Shown here one piece after another: positions 9,501-16,727 of a stretch of 28,221 bases of DNA (its first letter is position 1; each line of letters begins with the position of its first letter). A program made the translations under genes and the position numbers. Source of the DNA: CAIMMJ01 sp037131955. GTDB lineage: Bacteria > Bacteroidota > Bacteroidia > UBA4408. The stretch is taken from assembly GCA_037131955.1 (NCBI GenBank), contig JBAXQC010000035.1, forward strand, positions 1 to 28,221, in the 5' to 3' direction. A model generated the notes under the pieces. That model had not been told where the DNA came from, made no database searches, and saw nothing but the letters and a program-made list of their open reading frames with translations.

Positions 9501-10163
9501 TCCTGGAATTCCGTTTCCTTGGTAATCATTGTCAAACGACAATGAGTTTTGAACGGTGTGACCAAGGTAGTTTGATGGAGAAAAAAATACTTGGGCATTT
9601 ACTAAAGTAGAATTATCCAATAATGTTCCTGGGCCAACAGTAGGAATCCAAGAATAGTGATGTGCTATCCATTGGTTGTTTCCAAAGTCTGTTTGAGGTA
9701 AGGCAGGAACAGTTACAATTGGTGGAGTAATTGTAATGAAGCCGTTGTTATTACCACCATTTATTGCTGGATTTGAACTAACTGCCCTTGCTGTGTAGCC
9801 TGTTGCTGCAGGAGCTCCCACAGGTATAGTTACTCTAATGTAGGAATTAGCAACATTTCCATTCCAAATATAATTTGCACTTGGTGTGTAGGTAACGTTA
9901 TCTAAGCTAAAAGCAATTGTTGTGCAGGTTGTCCAATTAAATCCAATTCCTAAATTAGACATTTGCATAGTAATAATGCTACCATTGTTTAGTCCTTGAA
10001 GGTTGTTCAGTCTAAATGTAAGTGTTCCGCCTGCACACACCGAAATAGGATCAGAAAATGGCTCAACCTGCGTTATATCAACAAATTGAGCTTTTGTAGA
10101 TTCAATACATCCAAGAATTGAAAAGACAATTAAAACAATAAACTTTGCAATCTTATTTTTCAT
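6570..10163 (-). CDS. secreted multi-Ig-like protein with gliding/T9SS type B C-terminal domain
   Basis: The 1197-residue protein has a signal peptide (ends near STKAQ), an N-terminal region, a PA14-like or CUB-like segment at about 155-330 (contains YTLTIQGDDGVRLSIDGGATW and EFVIEYFQRPAQARVKF), and then about eight immunoglobulin-like repeats of roughly 85-95 residues. Each repeat carries a YQWQISTDNG-type strand followed by a YRC or FRC Cys motif and starts with a C-x-G or C-x-N segment. The last 90 or so residues (FIPNTVTPNGDSFNDIY, NRWGENVF, WDGTYNGKKVTAGVYFYFI) are the gliding motility-associated C-terminal domain, a type B sorting signal for the type IX secretion system. The protein is therefore likely exported to the cell surface or medium as an adhesin-like fibre; its ligand is unknown. 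No clear promoter was assigned in the 238 nt shared with trmD. Confidence 0.9.
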   Translation of the reverse strand: MKNKIAKFIVLIVFSILGCIESTKAQFVDITQVEPFSDPISVCAGGTLTFRLNNLQGLNNGSIITMQMSNLGIGFNWTTCTTIAFSLDNVTYTPSANYIWNGNVANSYIRVTIPVGAPAATGYTARAVSSNPAINGGNNNGFITITPPIVTVPALPQTDFGNNQWIAHHYSWIPTVGPGTLLDNSTLVNAQVFFSPSNYLGHTVQNSLSFDNDYQGNGIPGTFFDQTSIDCGNNLYSNVSIRFKRIENYAPGRYTLTIQGDDGVRLSIDGGATWILDAFIEGTFANNVRTTQTAFPNGICLSGPTEFVIEYFQRPAQARVKFSSTQVISLFNSPTNQSVCVGQNASFDATSPAPGVTYQWQISTDNGVTWTNVTNTAPYSGATTGVLTVTNVTAALNNNQYRCVVDVGCPTTLNSPSATLNVSSGTVSFSTQPTSTSACVGDNASFSAAITGSAAPTYQWWMSTDNGTTFTQVVQDATYGDPTLPTLTITGLTAAMDGYIFQCTTFGTCGGNTLTSNNATLSIGIGNPTVTAQPPLTVNACEGANTNIIAGISNSTNFIWQISTDGGVTFVDANGFAGITGQTTSTININPVQPTNDGWVFRVRLPSCTGNIFTNASTLNVTNAAQITTQPTQPSTLCPGDNLSLSVVATDAASYSWQVNTGGGYVPIFNGSGVTGANSGSINFSPVDVAWDGATIRCQVGGNCPPASTSIEITINFDQGTTIINEPQNAIACLNQSVVFNVTANTTGVSYQWQISTNGGASFTNLVEGGQFFGTLSAQLTVSNLLVANNNNQFRCIVTGVCSAPVNSQSATLTVNSNLPVINSQPVPVTVCSGDTAKFFISAGPSTVLYQWQIDAGLGYVNLINNQSYIGVQADTIKIVTAMSLNGLSFRCVIFDCGGQLISIPVVLTVLEKTIIREQPKEIVVCKNQSGSFSIAAVGDGLTYQWQIKRNGVVSDISSSSFNFSGTNSPNLTLDFAEDSLDGYEVRCLISGTCPPPLATSFAKITVSKLPEIIVQPLDVSTCTEKDVSFEISTIGTGNTFQWFTSKGPGLPFTAINTIDESDSANYSKLTVKNVDKSFEGYLYRCRVNGCGMALLSESAEIKVESTSLNLFIPNTVTPNGDSFNDIYKLVSSENITLEGNIYNRWGENVFTWKSIEDEWDGTYNGKKVTAGVYFYFISANTKCGKTEKKGTITVVY

Positions 10164-10343
10164 TGTTTTTTTAATGATGTTTTATATTTTAGATTAAATA
10201 ATAACCTGGTTTATAAATTTATGTTTTCAATAAAAAGCTAAAAATCTATTGGAGTTGGTAAAAATAGTAAACATTTTTGTTTTTTTATGTCACCTCACAT
10301 TAATTAGTTCTTTTAACATTTTAATTGCCCAAATTTTTGTTTG

Positions 10344-10351
10344 TATTTTTG
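10344..10351 (+). promoter_or_regulatory. candidate -7 promoter element for trmD
   Basis: TATTTTTG fits the Bacteroidota -7 consensus TAnnTTTG and lies about 50 nt upstream of trmD. A good TTTG -33 element at the usual spacing is not obvious; the nearest TTG (10325-10327) is 16 nt away. The site is therefore only a candidate. Confidence 0.35.
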
Positions 10352-10401
10352 CAAAATTATCAGAACTAATTTGAGTTTTTTATCCAAGTAATCCAACTAA
10401 T

Positions 10402-11079
10402 TTGAAAATAGATATTCTTACCATTCATCCTCAATTGTTGCAAAGCCCATTTGAACATTCCATTTTAAAAAGAGCAATTGATAAAAACTTAGTGGATGTA
10501 AAACTCTGGGACATCAGAAAATTTAGTACACACAAACAAAAAAGTGTGGATGATTATGCTTTTGGTGGTGGAGCAGGAATGGTGATGATGATAGAACCAA
10601 TTGACAATTGTTTGGAAGAAGTTAAAAAAGAAAACGAACCAGACGAAGTGATTTATTTAACACCTGATGGTGAAGTTCTCTCACAAAAGCTGGCCAATCA
10701 TTTATCAACATTAAATCACATAGTAATGATTTGCGGCCACTACAAAGGAGTTGATCAACGCGTAAGAGACAAACTCGTTACCCGCGAAGTTTCCATTGGC
10801 GATTACGTTTTAAGTGGAGGCGAGCTTGCTGCAGCAGTGCTTTCAGATGCCATAATTCGTTTGATTCCGGGAGTGCTTTCAGATGAAACATCAGCATTAA
10901 CTGATTCTTTCCAGGACGATTTGCTTGCTCCACCAGTATATACCAGACCAATGGAATACAAAGGATTAAGAGTGCCCGAAGTACTTTTTTGTGGCGACCA
11001 CAAAAAAATAGAAGAGTGGCGCCACCAGCAATCCATTGAAAGAACTAAAAAGCTGAGGCCAAATCTTTCTAAAGAGTAA
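10402..11079 (+). CDS. trmD: tRNA (guanine-N1-)-methyltransferase TrmD
   Basis: TrmD methylates N1 of guanine 37, next to the anticodon, using S-adenosylmethionine, and prevents +1 frameshifting. The 225-residue product has all the family landmarks: MKIDILTIHPQL, the DDYAFGGGAGMV segment (50-61), MICGHYKGVDQR (109-120) and SIGDYVLSGGELAA (131-144), which form the trefoil knot that holds the cofactor. The start is a TTG codon: the frame has a TGA at 10372-10374 and no ATG or GTG between that stop and the conserved MKIDIL. The gene precedes rplS, the classic trmD-rplS order. Confidence 0.95.
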   Translation: MKIDILTIHPQLLQSPFEHSILKRAIDKNLVDVKLWDIRKFSTHKQKSVDDYAFGGGAGMVMMIEPIDNCLEEVKKENEPDEVIYLTPDGEVLSQKLANHLSTLNHIVMICGHYKGVDQRVRDKLVTREVSIGDYVLSGGELAAAVLSDAIIRLIPGVLSDETSALTDSFQDDLLAPPVYTRPMEYKGLRVPEVLFCGDHKKIEEWRHQQSIERTKKLRPNLSKE

Positions 11080-11123
11080 GATTTGACATTATTAAAAAGA
11101 TTTTTCAAAAATAAATACCATTA

Positions 11124-11155
11124 TTTGGTCGAAAAAGAAATTTGTTGTAATATTG
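11124..11155 (+). promoter_or_regulatory. candidate rplS promoter (-33/-7)
   Basis: TTTG (11124-11127), 20 nt, then TAATATTG (11148-11155) is one base off the TAnnTTTG consensus and ends 19 nt before the rplS ATG. It would let rplS be transcribed separately from trmD. Confidence 0.5.
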
Positions 11156-11174
11156 CCGTCCCAAAAATAAAGCC

Positions 11175-11522
11175 ATGGACAAAATTAAATTTGTAGAAGA
11201 GCAATCAATAAAAGTTCAAAAACATCCTTCATTCAAAGCAGGAGATACCATTACCATTCATTATAAAATCATTGAGGGTACAAAAGAAAGAATTCAGTTG
11301 TTTCAAGGTGTTGTTTTGCAACGTCGTGGATCAGGAGTAAACGAAACTTTTACCGTTAGAAAAATGTCTAGCGGAGTAGGAGTAGAGAGAGTTATTCCTA
11401 TTGTATCTCCAAATATCGACAAAATAGAATTAAACAAAGTGGGTGTGGTAAGAAGAGCAAGAATCTATTACTTAAGAGAACTTACCGGTAAAAAAGCCAG
11501 AATCACCGAAAAAAGAAATTAA
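11175..11522 (+). CDS. rplS: 50S ribosomal protein L19 (bL19)
   Basis: The 115-residue product matches bL19 along its full length: the N-terminal helix, PSFKAGDTITIHYKIIEGTKERIQLFQGVVL, the RRGSGVNETFTVRKMSSGVGVERVIPIVSP stretch, and KVGVVRRARIYYLRELTGKKARI near the end. bL19 sits at the interface of the large and small ribosomal subunits. The ATG at 11175 gives the usual N-terminus. It lies 95 nt after trmD with its own likely promoter and is followed by two hairpins and a T-tract. Confidence 0.97.
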   Translation: MDKIKFVEEQSIKVQKHPSFKAGDTITIHYKIIEGTKERIQLFQGVVLQRRGSGVNETFTVRKMSSGVGVERVIPIVSPNIDKIELNKVGVVRRARIYYLRELTGKKARITEKRN

Positions 11523-11537
11523 ATTTCAAATTCTACG

Positions 11538-11590
11538 TTCTGCTTCGGCGGAGAAAGCCACTTTGTTTTATTACAAGGTGGTTTTTTTTT
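11538..11590 (+). terminator. rho-independent terminator after rplS, preceded by a UUCG hairpin
   Basis: Two stem-loops lie in tandem just after the rplS stop. The first (about 11538-11553) has a TTCG tetraloop at 11544-11547 closed by a C-G pair, with a short stem that includes G-U pairs. The second has arms CCACTTTGT (11558-11566) and ACAAGGTGG (11573-11581), with one G-U pair, and is followed by nine T residues (11582-11590). The second is a textbook intrinsic terminator. It insulates rplS from the convergent MBL hydrolase gene that ends at 11615. Confidence 0.85.
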
Positions 11591-11614
11591 GGAGAATTTT
11601 CCAGGATGCAAAAA

Positions 11615-12646
11615 TTATTCGAAATTCCACCATTCTTCAAAAGTATTCTCCGCTAAAAAATTTACAACTTCGCCAATCTTTGGCGTAAATAAATTCAGCT
11701 CTTTTTCTTCTGCTGCTATTTGTAGTCTTTTTATAGGTTCGTTCCAAGGGTGCATGGCCAAAGAAAATTTTGCCCAATGCACAGGAAAAAGTTTTTTTGC
11801 CCCTATTAATTTTCCTGCCATTGCTGTTTCTTCGGGTTTCATGTGAATATATGGCCATTTTTGATTGTATTGCCCACATTCTAGAAGTGCCAAATTTATT
11901 TCTGGAAATTCTTTTCCAATAGACGCAAATGTTTCTTCGTCAAAACCCGAATCTCCTCCAATAAAAATTTTTAATCCTTGATACTCTAAAATAAATGAAC
12001 TCCATAATGTTTGGTAGCGCTTTATTAGTCTTCCTGAAAAATGACGAGCAGGCCGACAATGGATATTAAATCCATCAAAGCTTATATTTTCTCCCCAATT
12101 TAGTTCAGTAATTATTTTTTTGTCTACTCCCCAAAACTCCAAATGTTCGCCCACACCAAGCGATGTAATAATGTGTTTGGTTCTGCTTTTTATTTCTTTT
12201 ATTGTTTTGTAATCTAAATGATCGTAATGGTCGTGAGTTAAGATTAAAAAATCTATTTCACAAATGCTTTGTGGTTTATAAAATTCGGTTCCTTTAAATT
12301 CTTTTGCAAACAAACTAAGGGGTGAGGCATTGCCGCTAAATACGGGGTCCACCAAAATTTTTTTATTGTCAATAATTATCATGTAGCTAGAATGTCCAAA
12401 CCAAATAATAGAAGGTGGACTCACCGTAATATTTTTTATATCAGTTTTTACAATAGGAATTTCGTTTTTAGGAACTTTGTTGTTATCAGAGAATAAAAAA
12501 TCTCTCATAACACCTATCATCGAAACTCCCTCTGCCATTGGGAGAGTTTCTAAAACATTTTCAAAAAAACCTTTGTTGTAATTATTGGAGTTCTGAATTC
12601 TTATTTTTCTCTCTCCTCGTGGAAGTTTACCGTAAGTATTTATCAC
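11615..12646 (-). CDS. MBL-fold metallohydrolase (NAPE-PLD/UlaG-like)
   Basis: This is a 343-residue cytoplasmic metallo-beta-lactamase-fold hydrolase. The metal-binding motif is LTHDHYDHLD (H138, H140, D142, H143). Further ligands are H202 in RPARHFSGR, D232 in GGDSGFD and H290 in LFPVHWAKF. The N-terminal GKLPRGERKIRIQNS and the F-x-N-x-L segment match the N-acyl phosphatidylethanolamine phospholipase D-like branch of the family, so the conserved N-terminus supports the GTG start at 12646, directly after the stop of the PKD lipoprotein gene. NAPE-PLD cleaves membrane phospholipids in animals; bacterial relatives have diverse or unknown substrates, so no substrate is claimed. It is the last gene of the serC-PKD-MBL string. 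Confidence 0.88.
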   Translation of the reverse strand: MINTYGKLPRGERKIRIQNSNNYNKGFFENVLETLPMAEGVSMIGVMRDFLFSDNNKVPKNEIPIVKTDIKNITVSPPSIIWFGHSSYMIIIDNKKILVDPVFSGNASPLSLFAKEFKGTEFYKPQSICEIDFLILTHDHYDHLDYKTIKEIKSRTKHIITSLGVGEHLEFWGVDKKIITELNWGENISFDGFNIHCRPARHFSGRLIKRYQTLWSSFILEYQGLKIFIGGDSGFDEETFASIGKEFPEINLALLECGQYNQKWPYIHMKPEETAMAGKLIGAKKLFPVHWAKFSLAMHPWNEPIKRLQIAAEEKELNLFTPKIGEVVNFLAENTFEEWWNFE

Positions 12647-13486
12647 TTAATTGTGCCTGCTATACCTGCCGTAGAACAAACCGTTGCTAAGAGTAATTAC
12701 CTGAGAGGAACTAATATTTTTGAGTTTGCAACTAAAACTAGCTTTTACAATTACAATATCTTGGTTAGCTAAATCTTTTCCAGTTTTAAAACTTGTAATG
12801 TTAAAAGTCTGACCACTTTGGCTGGTATCAAAACTACTGTAAATATTTCCTGACCCATCAAAATAACGAATTTCAACACCTAAATTAGTTGCAGCTTCGT
12901 TTGGTAGATAACTTTTTTGCCCTGCCGCAAACATTGCTTTAAAAGCAGTAGAATCTGGCTCTGAACCCTGAAAAAAAAGCTTTCCAAAATTTACATCTAT
13001 TCCTTTTCCTGCGCTATTGTCAAAGCCATATCCAAAAAAGCCACTGCTATTGTTGGGCGGTAATGTTAAATTTAGATTTGATGTAAATGCAGCGGTTGTG
13101 TTGGCATCGTCTAATGTAAGTTCAAATGGGGAGCCGTCTATATTCCCTTTGCAATATTCTTCTATTGAATTAATTTGAATTTCTAAAGATTTTGATTTTT
13201 CAATCTTTTTTTTCTTCGTAATACCAGTAAGCGTTACAATAAATTTACCCGGTTTGGAATACTTTTTCTTTGGATTCTCTTCTGTAGAGGAGGTGCCATC
13301 GCCAAAATCCCATTCATAGGTGGCTGCGCCTTGCGTTCCATTGGTAAATTCAATTTCCTGTCCAACATCGGCTGTTATTTGTGAAACAACAAATTGAACA
13401 GTAGGCTCAGCTTCTTTGCAGGAATAAAAAAATCCTAAAGTGATACACAGTATAGCAAATGCAGAATATTTGAGTGTATTTTTCAT
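12647..13486 (-). CDS. PKD-domain lipoprotein
   Basis: This 279-residue lipoprotein has a YSC lipobox with the lipidated Cys at residue 23. A PKD domain follows at about 28-100, with the signature YEWDFGDGTSS (57-67) and the usual YSKPGKFIVTLT strand. The remaining C-terminal region of about 170 residues is predicted to be beta-rich and ends in a TLSNGLFYGRY strand, but I recognise no family there. PKD domains are extracellular binding or spacing modules. The gene begins 15 nt after serC and abuts the MBL gene with no gap, so the three are probably one transcript. No functional link to serine synthesis is evident. Confidence 0.85.
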   Translation of the reverse strand: MKNTLKYSAFAILCITLGFFYSCKEAEPTVQFVVSQITADVGQEIEFTNGTQGAATYEWDFGDGTSSTEENPKKKYSKPGKFIVTLTGITKKKKIEKSKSLEIQINSIEEYCKGNIDGSPFELTLDDANTTAAFTSNLNLTLPPNNSSGFFGYGFDNSAGKGIDVNFGKLFFQGSEPDSTAFKAMFAAGQKSYLPNEAATNLGVEIRYFDGSGNIYSSFDTSQSGQTFNITSFKTGKDLANQDIVIVKASFSCKLKNISSSQVITLSNGLFYGRYSRHN

Positions 13487-13501
13487 TTTATAAACGTGAT
13501 A

Positions 13502-14578
13502 TTATGCAAATTTTTGTTCAAAAGCTTTCATAACTTCTATTAGCGCCTCCACACTTTCTATTGGCAAAGCGTTGTACATAGAAGCTCTGTATCCGCCTAC
13601 ATCTCTGTGTCCGTTTAAGCCAGAAATTCCTGCCTCTTTGGTCATTTTTTCAAATTCTGCTTCGTGTGGTTTACCATCGTCAGTCATCACAAAATTAGCA
13701 TTCATGTTACTTCTATCTTCCACCTCTACTGTTCCTTTAAACATTAAATTTCTGTCAATTTCGGCATACAACAAATTGGCTTTTTTGTTATTAATTTTTT
13801 CTATCCAATCTACTCCACCGTTTTCTTTTAACCATTTCATGGTAAGTAAACTTACATAAATCGGAAAAACAGGAGGTGTGTTGAACATAGATTCTCCTTT
13901 AATGTGAACGGAATAATCTAACATAGAGAGTAATTTTCTGCCAGTTTTTCCTAAGATAGATTCTTTTACAATAACCATAGTGGAACCTGCCGGGCCCATG
14001 TTTTTTTGTGCACCTGCGTAAATCAAATCAAATTGTGAGGCATCAATTTTTCTGCTGAAAATATCGCTGCTCATGTCGCACACCATGCTTACAGGAGTAA
14101 TAGGAAAGTTTTTTAGTTGAGTGCCGTAGATAGTATTGTTGCTGGTTATGTGCAAATAATCTAGGTTAGAAGGTATGGCATATTTTTTTGGAATGTAGCT
14201 AAAGTTTTTGTCTTCGCTTGACGCAACTACCACTGTTTCTCCAATTAATTTGGCTTCTTTAATGGCTTTGCTTGCCCACACGCCTGTATTTAAATACCCC
14301 GCCTTGCCATCAGTTTTTAGCAAATTGTAAGGCACCATTGCAAATTGCAGACTTGCACCACCTCCAACAAATATTGTTTGGTACCCATCTCCCAAGCCAA
14401 GCAATTCTTTGGCAAGTGCCCTTGCTTCTTCCATCACGTTAATAAAATTTTTGCTTCGGTGCGAAATTTCAAGCAAGGATAAATTAAGGTTGTCGAAATT
14501 TAATACTGCTTCGGCAGATTTTTTTAGTACTTCTTGAGGTAAAATTCCCGGACCTGCGCTAAAATTGTGAACTTTCAT
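13502..14578 (-). CDS. serC: phosphoserine aminotransferase SerC
   Basis: SerC converts 3-phosphohydroxypyruvate and glutamate to phosphoserine and 2-oxoglutarate, the second step of serine synthesis, using pyridoxal phosphate. The 358-residue product has the typical N-terminus HNFSAGPGILPQEVL, the EISHRSKNF segment and VGGGASLQFAMVPYNLL (71-87). The PLP lysine K192 lies in LIYAGAQKNMGPAG, and GHRDVGGYRASMYNALP lies near the C-terminus. Length and both ends match the family. The start has a good upstream promoter on the minus strand. serA, often next to serC in this phylum, is not in the window. Confidence 0.96.
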   Translation of the reverse strand: MKVHNFSAGPGILPQEVLKKSAEAVLNFDNLNLSLLEISHRSKNFINVMEEARALAKELLGLGDGYQTIFVGGGASLQFAMVPYNLLKTDGKAGYLNTGVWASKAIKEAKLIGETVVVASSEDKNFSYIPKKYAIPSNLDYLHITSNNTIYGTQLKNFPITPVSMVCDMSSDIFSRKIDASQFDLIYAGAQKNMGPAGSTMVIVKESILGKTGRKLLSMLDYSVHIKGESMFNTPPVFPIYVSLLTMKWLKENGGVDWIEKINNKKANLLYAEIDRNLMFKGTVEVEDRSNMNANFVMTDDGKPHEAEFEKMTKEAGISGLNGHRDVGGYRASMYNALPIESVEALIEVMKAFEQKFA

Positions 14579-14612
14579 AAATGTAAGAATTGTGTTTTGT
14601 TTTCTTAAAAAT

Positions 14613-14645
14613 CAAAAGTAAGGAATCTTTTAAAATTTGTACTAA
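14613..14645 (-). promoter_or_regulatory. candidate serC promoter (-33/-7)
   Basis: On the minus strand TTAG (14645-14642), 21 nt, TACTTTTG (14620-14613) gives a full match to the -7 consensus TAnnTTTG and a partial -33. It lies about 35 nt before the serC ATG. Confidence 0.5.
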
Positions 14646-14683
14646 ATTTAATTGTAGAAAATTATCTAGATATGAAAATGACT

Positions 14684-14715
14684 TTTGGCTATACCAAAAC
14701 GCAACCTTACCTTTG
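14684..14715 (+). promoter_or_regulatory. promoter of the E1 dehydrogenase gene (-33/-7)
   Basis: TTTG (14684-14687), 20 nt, TACCTTTG (14708-14715) is an exact match to the Bacteroidota TTTG/TAnnTTTG promoter. The -7 box ends only 8 nt before the likely ATG at 14724, so the transcript would begin at or within a few bases of the start codon. It is the clearest promoter in the window. Confidence 0.7.
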
Positions 14716-14723
14716 TCAGCATT

Positions 14724-16727
14724 ATGGAAAACACTACAGTAATAAATCTTAAGTTCGATAGAAAGAAATACTGCGACGAAGTTTTAATTCAGCTATACAA
14801 ATCATTGCTTGAACCAAGAATGATTGAAGAAAAGATGCTGATACTTTTGCGTCAGGGAAAAATATCAAAATGGTTTTCGGGAATAGGGCAGGAAGCCATC
14901 TCAGTAGGAATTGCTGCTGCCTTGCAACATGATGAATACATATTGCCCATGCACCGAAACTTAGGCGTATTTACTGGTAGGAATGTAGATTACGGTCAGT
15001 TGTTTTCTCAATTTCAAGGGCATAAAAATGGATTTTCTAAAGGAAGAGAACGATCTTTTCATTTTGGTTCAAACGAACATCATATTGTAGGAATGATTTC
15101 TCATTTAGGGCCACAAATGGGTGTTGCAGATGGAATTGCCTTGGCATCGAAATTAAAAAAAGAACACAAAGTTACAGTGGTATTTAGCGGAGATGGTGGC
15201 TCAAGTGAAGGAGATTTTCATGAATCAATAAACCAAGCCGCTGTATGGGATTTACCAGTAATTTTTGTTATAGAAAACAACGGTTATGGATTAAGTACGC
15301 CATCTAACGAGCAATTTAAATTCAAAAATTTTGTTGATAAGGGTCCGGGCTATGGAATTGAAGCCATAAAAATAGATGGCAATAATATTTTAGAAGTTTA
15401 CGACACATTGGTACATATTTCTGAATCTATAAGGCAAAATCCACGACCAATATTATTGGAATGTATCACGTTTAGAATGAGAGGTCACGAGGAAGCCTCT
15501 GGTACAAAATATATTCCCAAAGAGTTGTTTGAGATTTGGGGAAAAAAAGATCCTGTTGTTAATTACGAAAATTATTTGCTGGAAGAATCGGTAATAACCT
15601 CTGTAGACATCGAAAATTTCAGAAAAGAGATCAAACAAAAAATTGATGCAGGATTAGAAGTTGCATTTACGCAAGACCCAATAAAAATTGATACACATGA
15701 AGAGTACAACGATTTATATGCTCCTTTTGATAATATTGAAATTAATCCATCATCGCAAAATAAATCCAATAAGCGATTTTTAGATGCTATTTCTGAAGGA
15801 TTAAAACAAAGCATGGAAAAATTTCCTGAGTTAATTTTGATGGGACAAGACATTGCTGAATATGGTGGTGCTTTTAAAATGACAGAGGGATTTGTAGAAA
15901 AATTCGGCAAAGACAGAGTTAGAAATACCACTTTGTGCGAATCGGCAATTGTTGGAACCTCATTGGGTTTGAGTATAAAAGGAATGAAAGCAATGGTAGA
16001 AATGCAATTTGCAGATTTTGTAACGTGTGGATTCAATCAAATAATAAATAACCTCGCAAAAATTCATTACCGTTGGGGACAAAACGCCGATGTAGTGGTA
16101 AGAATGCCAACTGGAGCAGGAGTAGGAGCAGGGCCTTTTCATTCGCAAAGCAACGAAGCATGGTTTGTTCATACACCCGGTTTAAAAGTTTTGTATCCTG
16201 CTTTCCCAAATGATGCAAAGGGTTTGATGTGTGCAGCATTCAATGACCCCAATCCTATTTTATTTTTTGAACACAAAGGATTGTATAGAAGTATTACAGA
16301 AGATGTATACAACGATTATTTTACCATTGAAATTGGAAAAGCAAATTTGGTTCGTACAGGTAAAAACGTTAGTATAATCACTTATGGTGCAGGAGTTCAT
16401 TGGGCAATGGAAATATTAGATAAACATCCGCAGATTTCAGCCGACTTAGTAGATTTAAGAACTTTATTACCTTATGATAAAGAAGCAATATTGGAATCGG
16501 TTAAAAAAACTTCAAGAGCTATTGTGTTGCACGAAGACACTTTGATTGGTGGTATTGGTGGAGAAATTTCTGCTTTTATTATGGAAAGTTGTTTCGAGTA
16601 TTTAGATGCTCCTGTTTTGCGATCTGCCAGCTTAGATACTCCGGTTCCATTTAATTTAGATTTGGAACAAAACTTTTTGCCTAAGAAAAGATTTGAAGAA
16701 CAATTGTTGCAGTTGCTAAAATATTAA
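14724..16727 (+). CDS. fused 2-oxoacid dehydrogenase E1 component, alpha plus beta subunits
   Basis: The 667-residue product is a thiamine diphosphate enzyme joining both E1 subunits in one chain, a common arrangement in Bacteroidota for the branched-chain 2-oxoacid (2-oxoisovalerate) or pyruvate dehydrogenase type. The alpha half (about 1-330) holds LPMHRNLGVFTGRN, SHLGPQMGVADGIAL and the TPP motif from GDGGSSEGDFHE (156-167) to ENNGYG (184-189). The beta half (from about 350) has MGQDIAEYGGAFKMTEGF, TLCESAIVGTSLGLS, MQFADFVTCGFNQI and the C-terminal transketolase-type domain with ITYGAGVHWA and LVDLRTLLPYD. Together they decarboxylate a 2-oxoacid and pass the acyl group to a lipoyl E2. A longer frame from a TTG at 14685 runs through the promoter, so the ATG at 14724 is preferred. 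The exact oxoacid cannot be decided from sequence alone; E2 and E3 genes are not nearby. Confidence 0.92.
   Translation: MENTTVINLKFDRKKYCDEVLIQLYKSLLEPRMIEEKMLILLRQGKISKWFSGIGQEAISVGIAAALQHDEYILPMHRNLGVFTGRNVDYGQLFSQFQGHKNGFSKGRERSFHFGSNEHHIVGMISHLGPQMGVADGIALASKLKKEHKVTVVFSGDGGSSEGDFHESINQAAVWDLPVIFVIENNGYGLSTPSNEQFKFKNFVDKGPGYGIEAIKIDGNNILEVYDTLVHISESIRQNPRPILLECITFRMRGHEEASGTKYIPKELFEIWGKKDPVVNYENYLLEESVITSVDIENFRKEIKQKIDAGLEVAFTQDPIKIDTHEEYNDLYAPFDNIEINPSSQNKSNKRFLDAISEGLKQSMEKFPELILMGQDIAEYGGAFKMTEGFVEKFGKDRVRNTTLCESAIVGTSLGLSIKGMKAMVEMQFADFVTCGFNQIINNLAKIHYRWGQNADVVVRMPTGAGVGAGPFHSQSNEAWFVHTPGLKVLYPAFPNDAKGLMCAAFNDPNPILFFEHKGLYRSITEDVYNDYFTIEIGKANLVRTGKNVSIITYGAGVHWAMEILDKHPQISADLVDLRTLLPYDKEAILESVKKTSRAIVLHEDTLIGGIGGEISAFIMESCFEYLDAPVLRSASLDTPVPFNLDLEQNFLPKKRFEEQLLQLLKY

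Noticed and set aside
6570..10163. The repeated sequence in the multi-Ig gene as a possible CRISPR or tandem DNA array.
   Set aside because: The periodicity is about 270 nt and comes from diverged Ig-like protein repeats; there are no short identical repeats with spacers.
14685..14723. A 13-residue N-terminal extension of the E1 protein from a TTG codon.
   Set aside because: It runs through the consensus promoter and adds nothing resembling the family; the ATG at 14724 is better.
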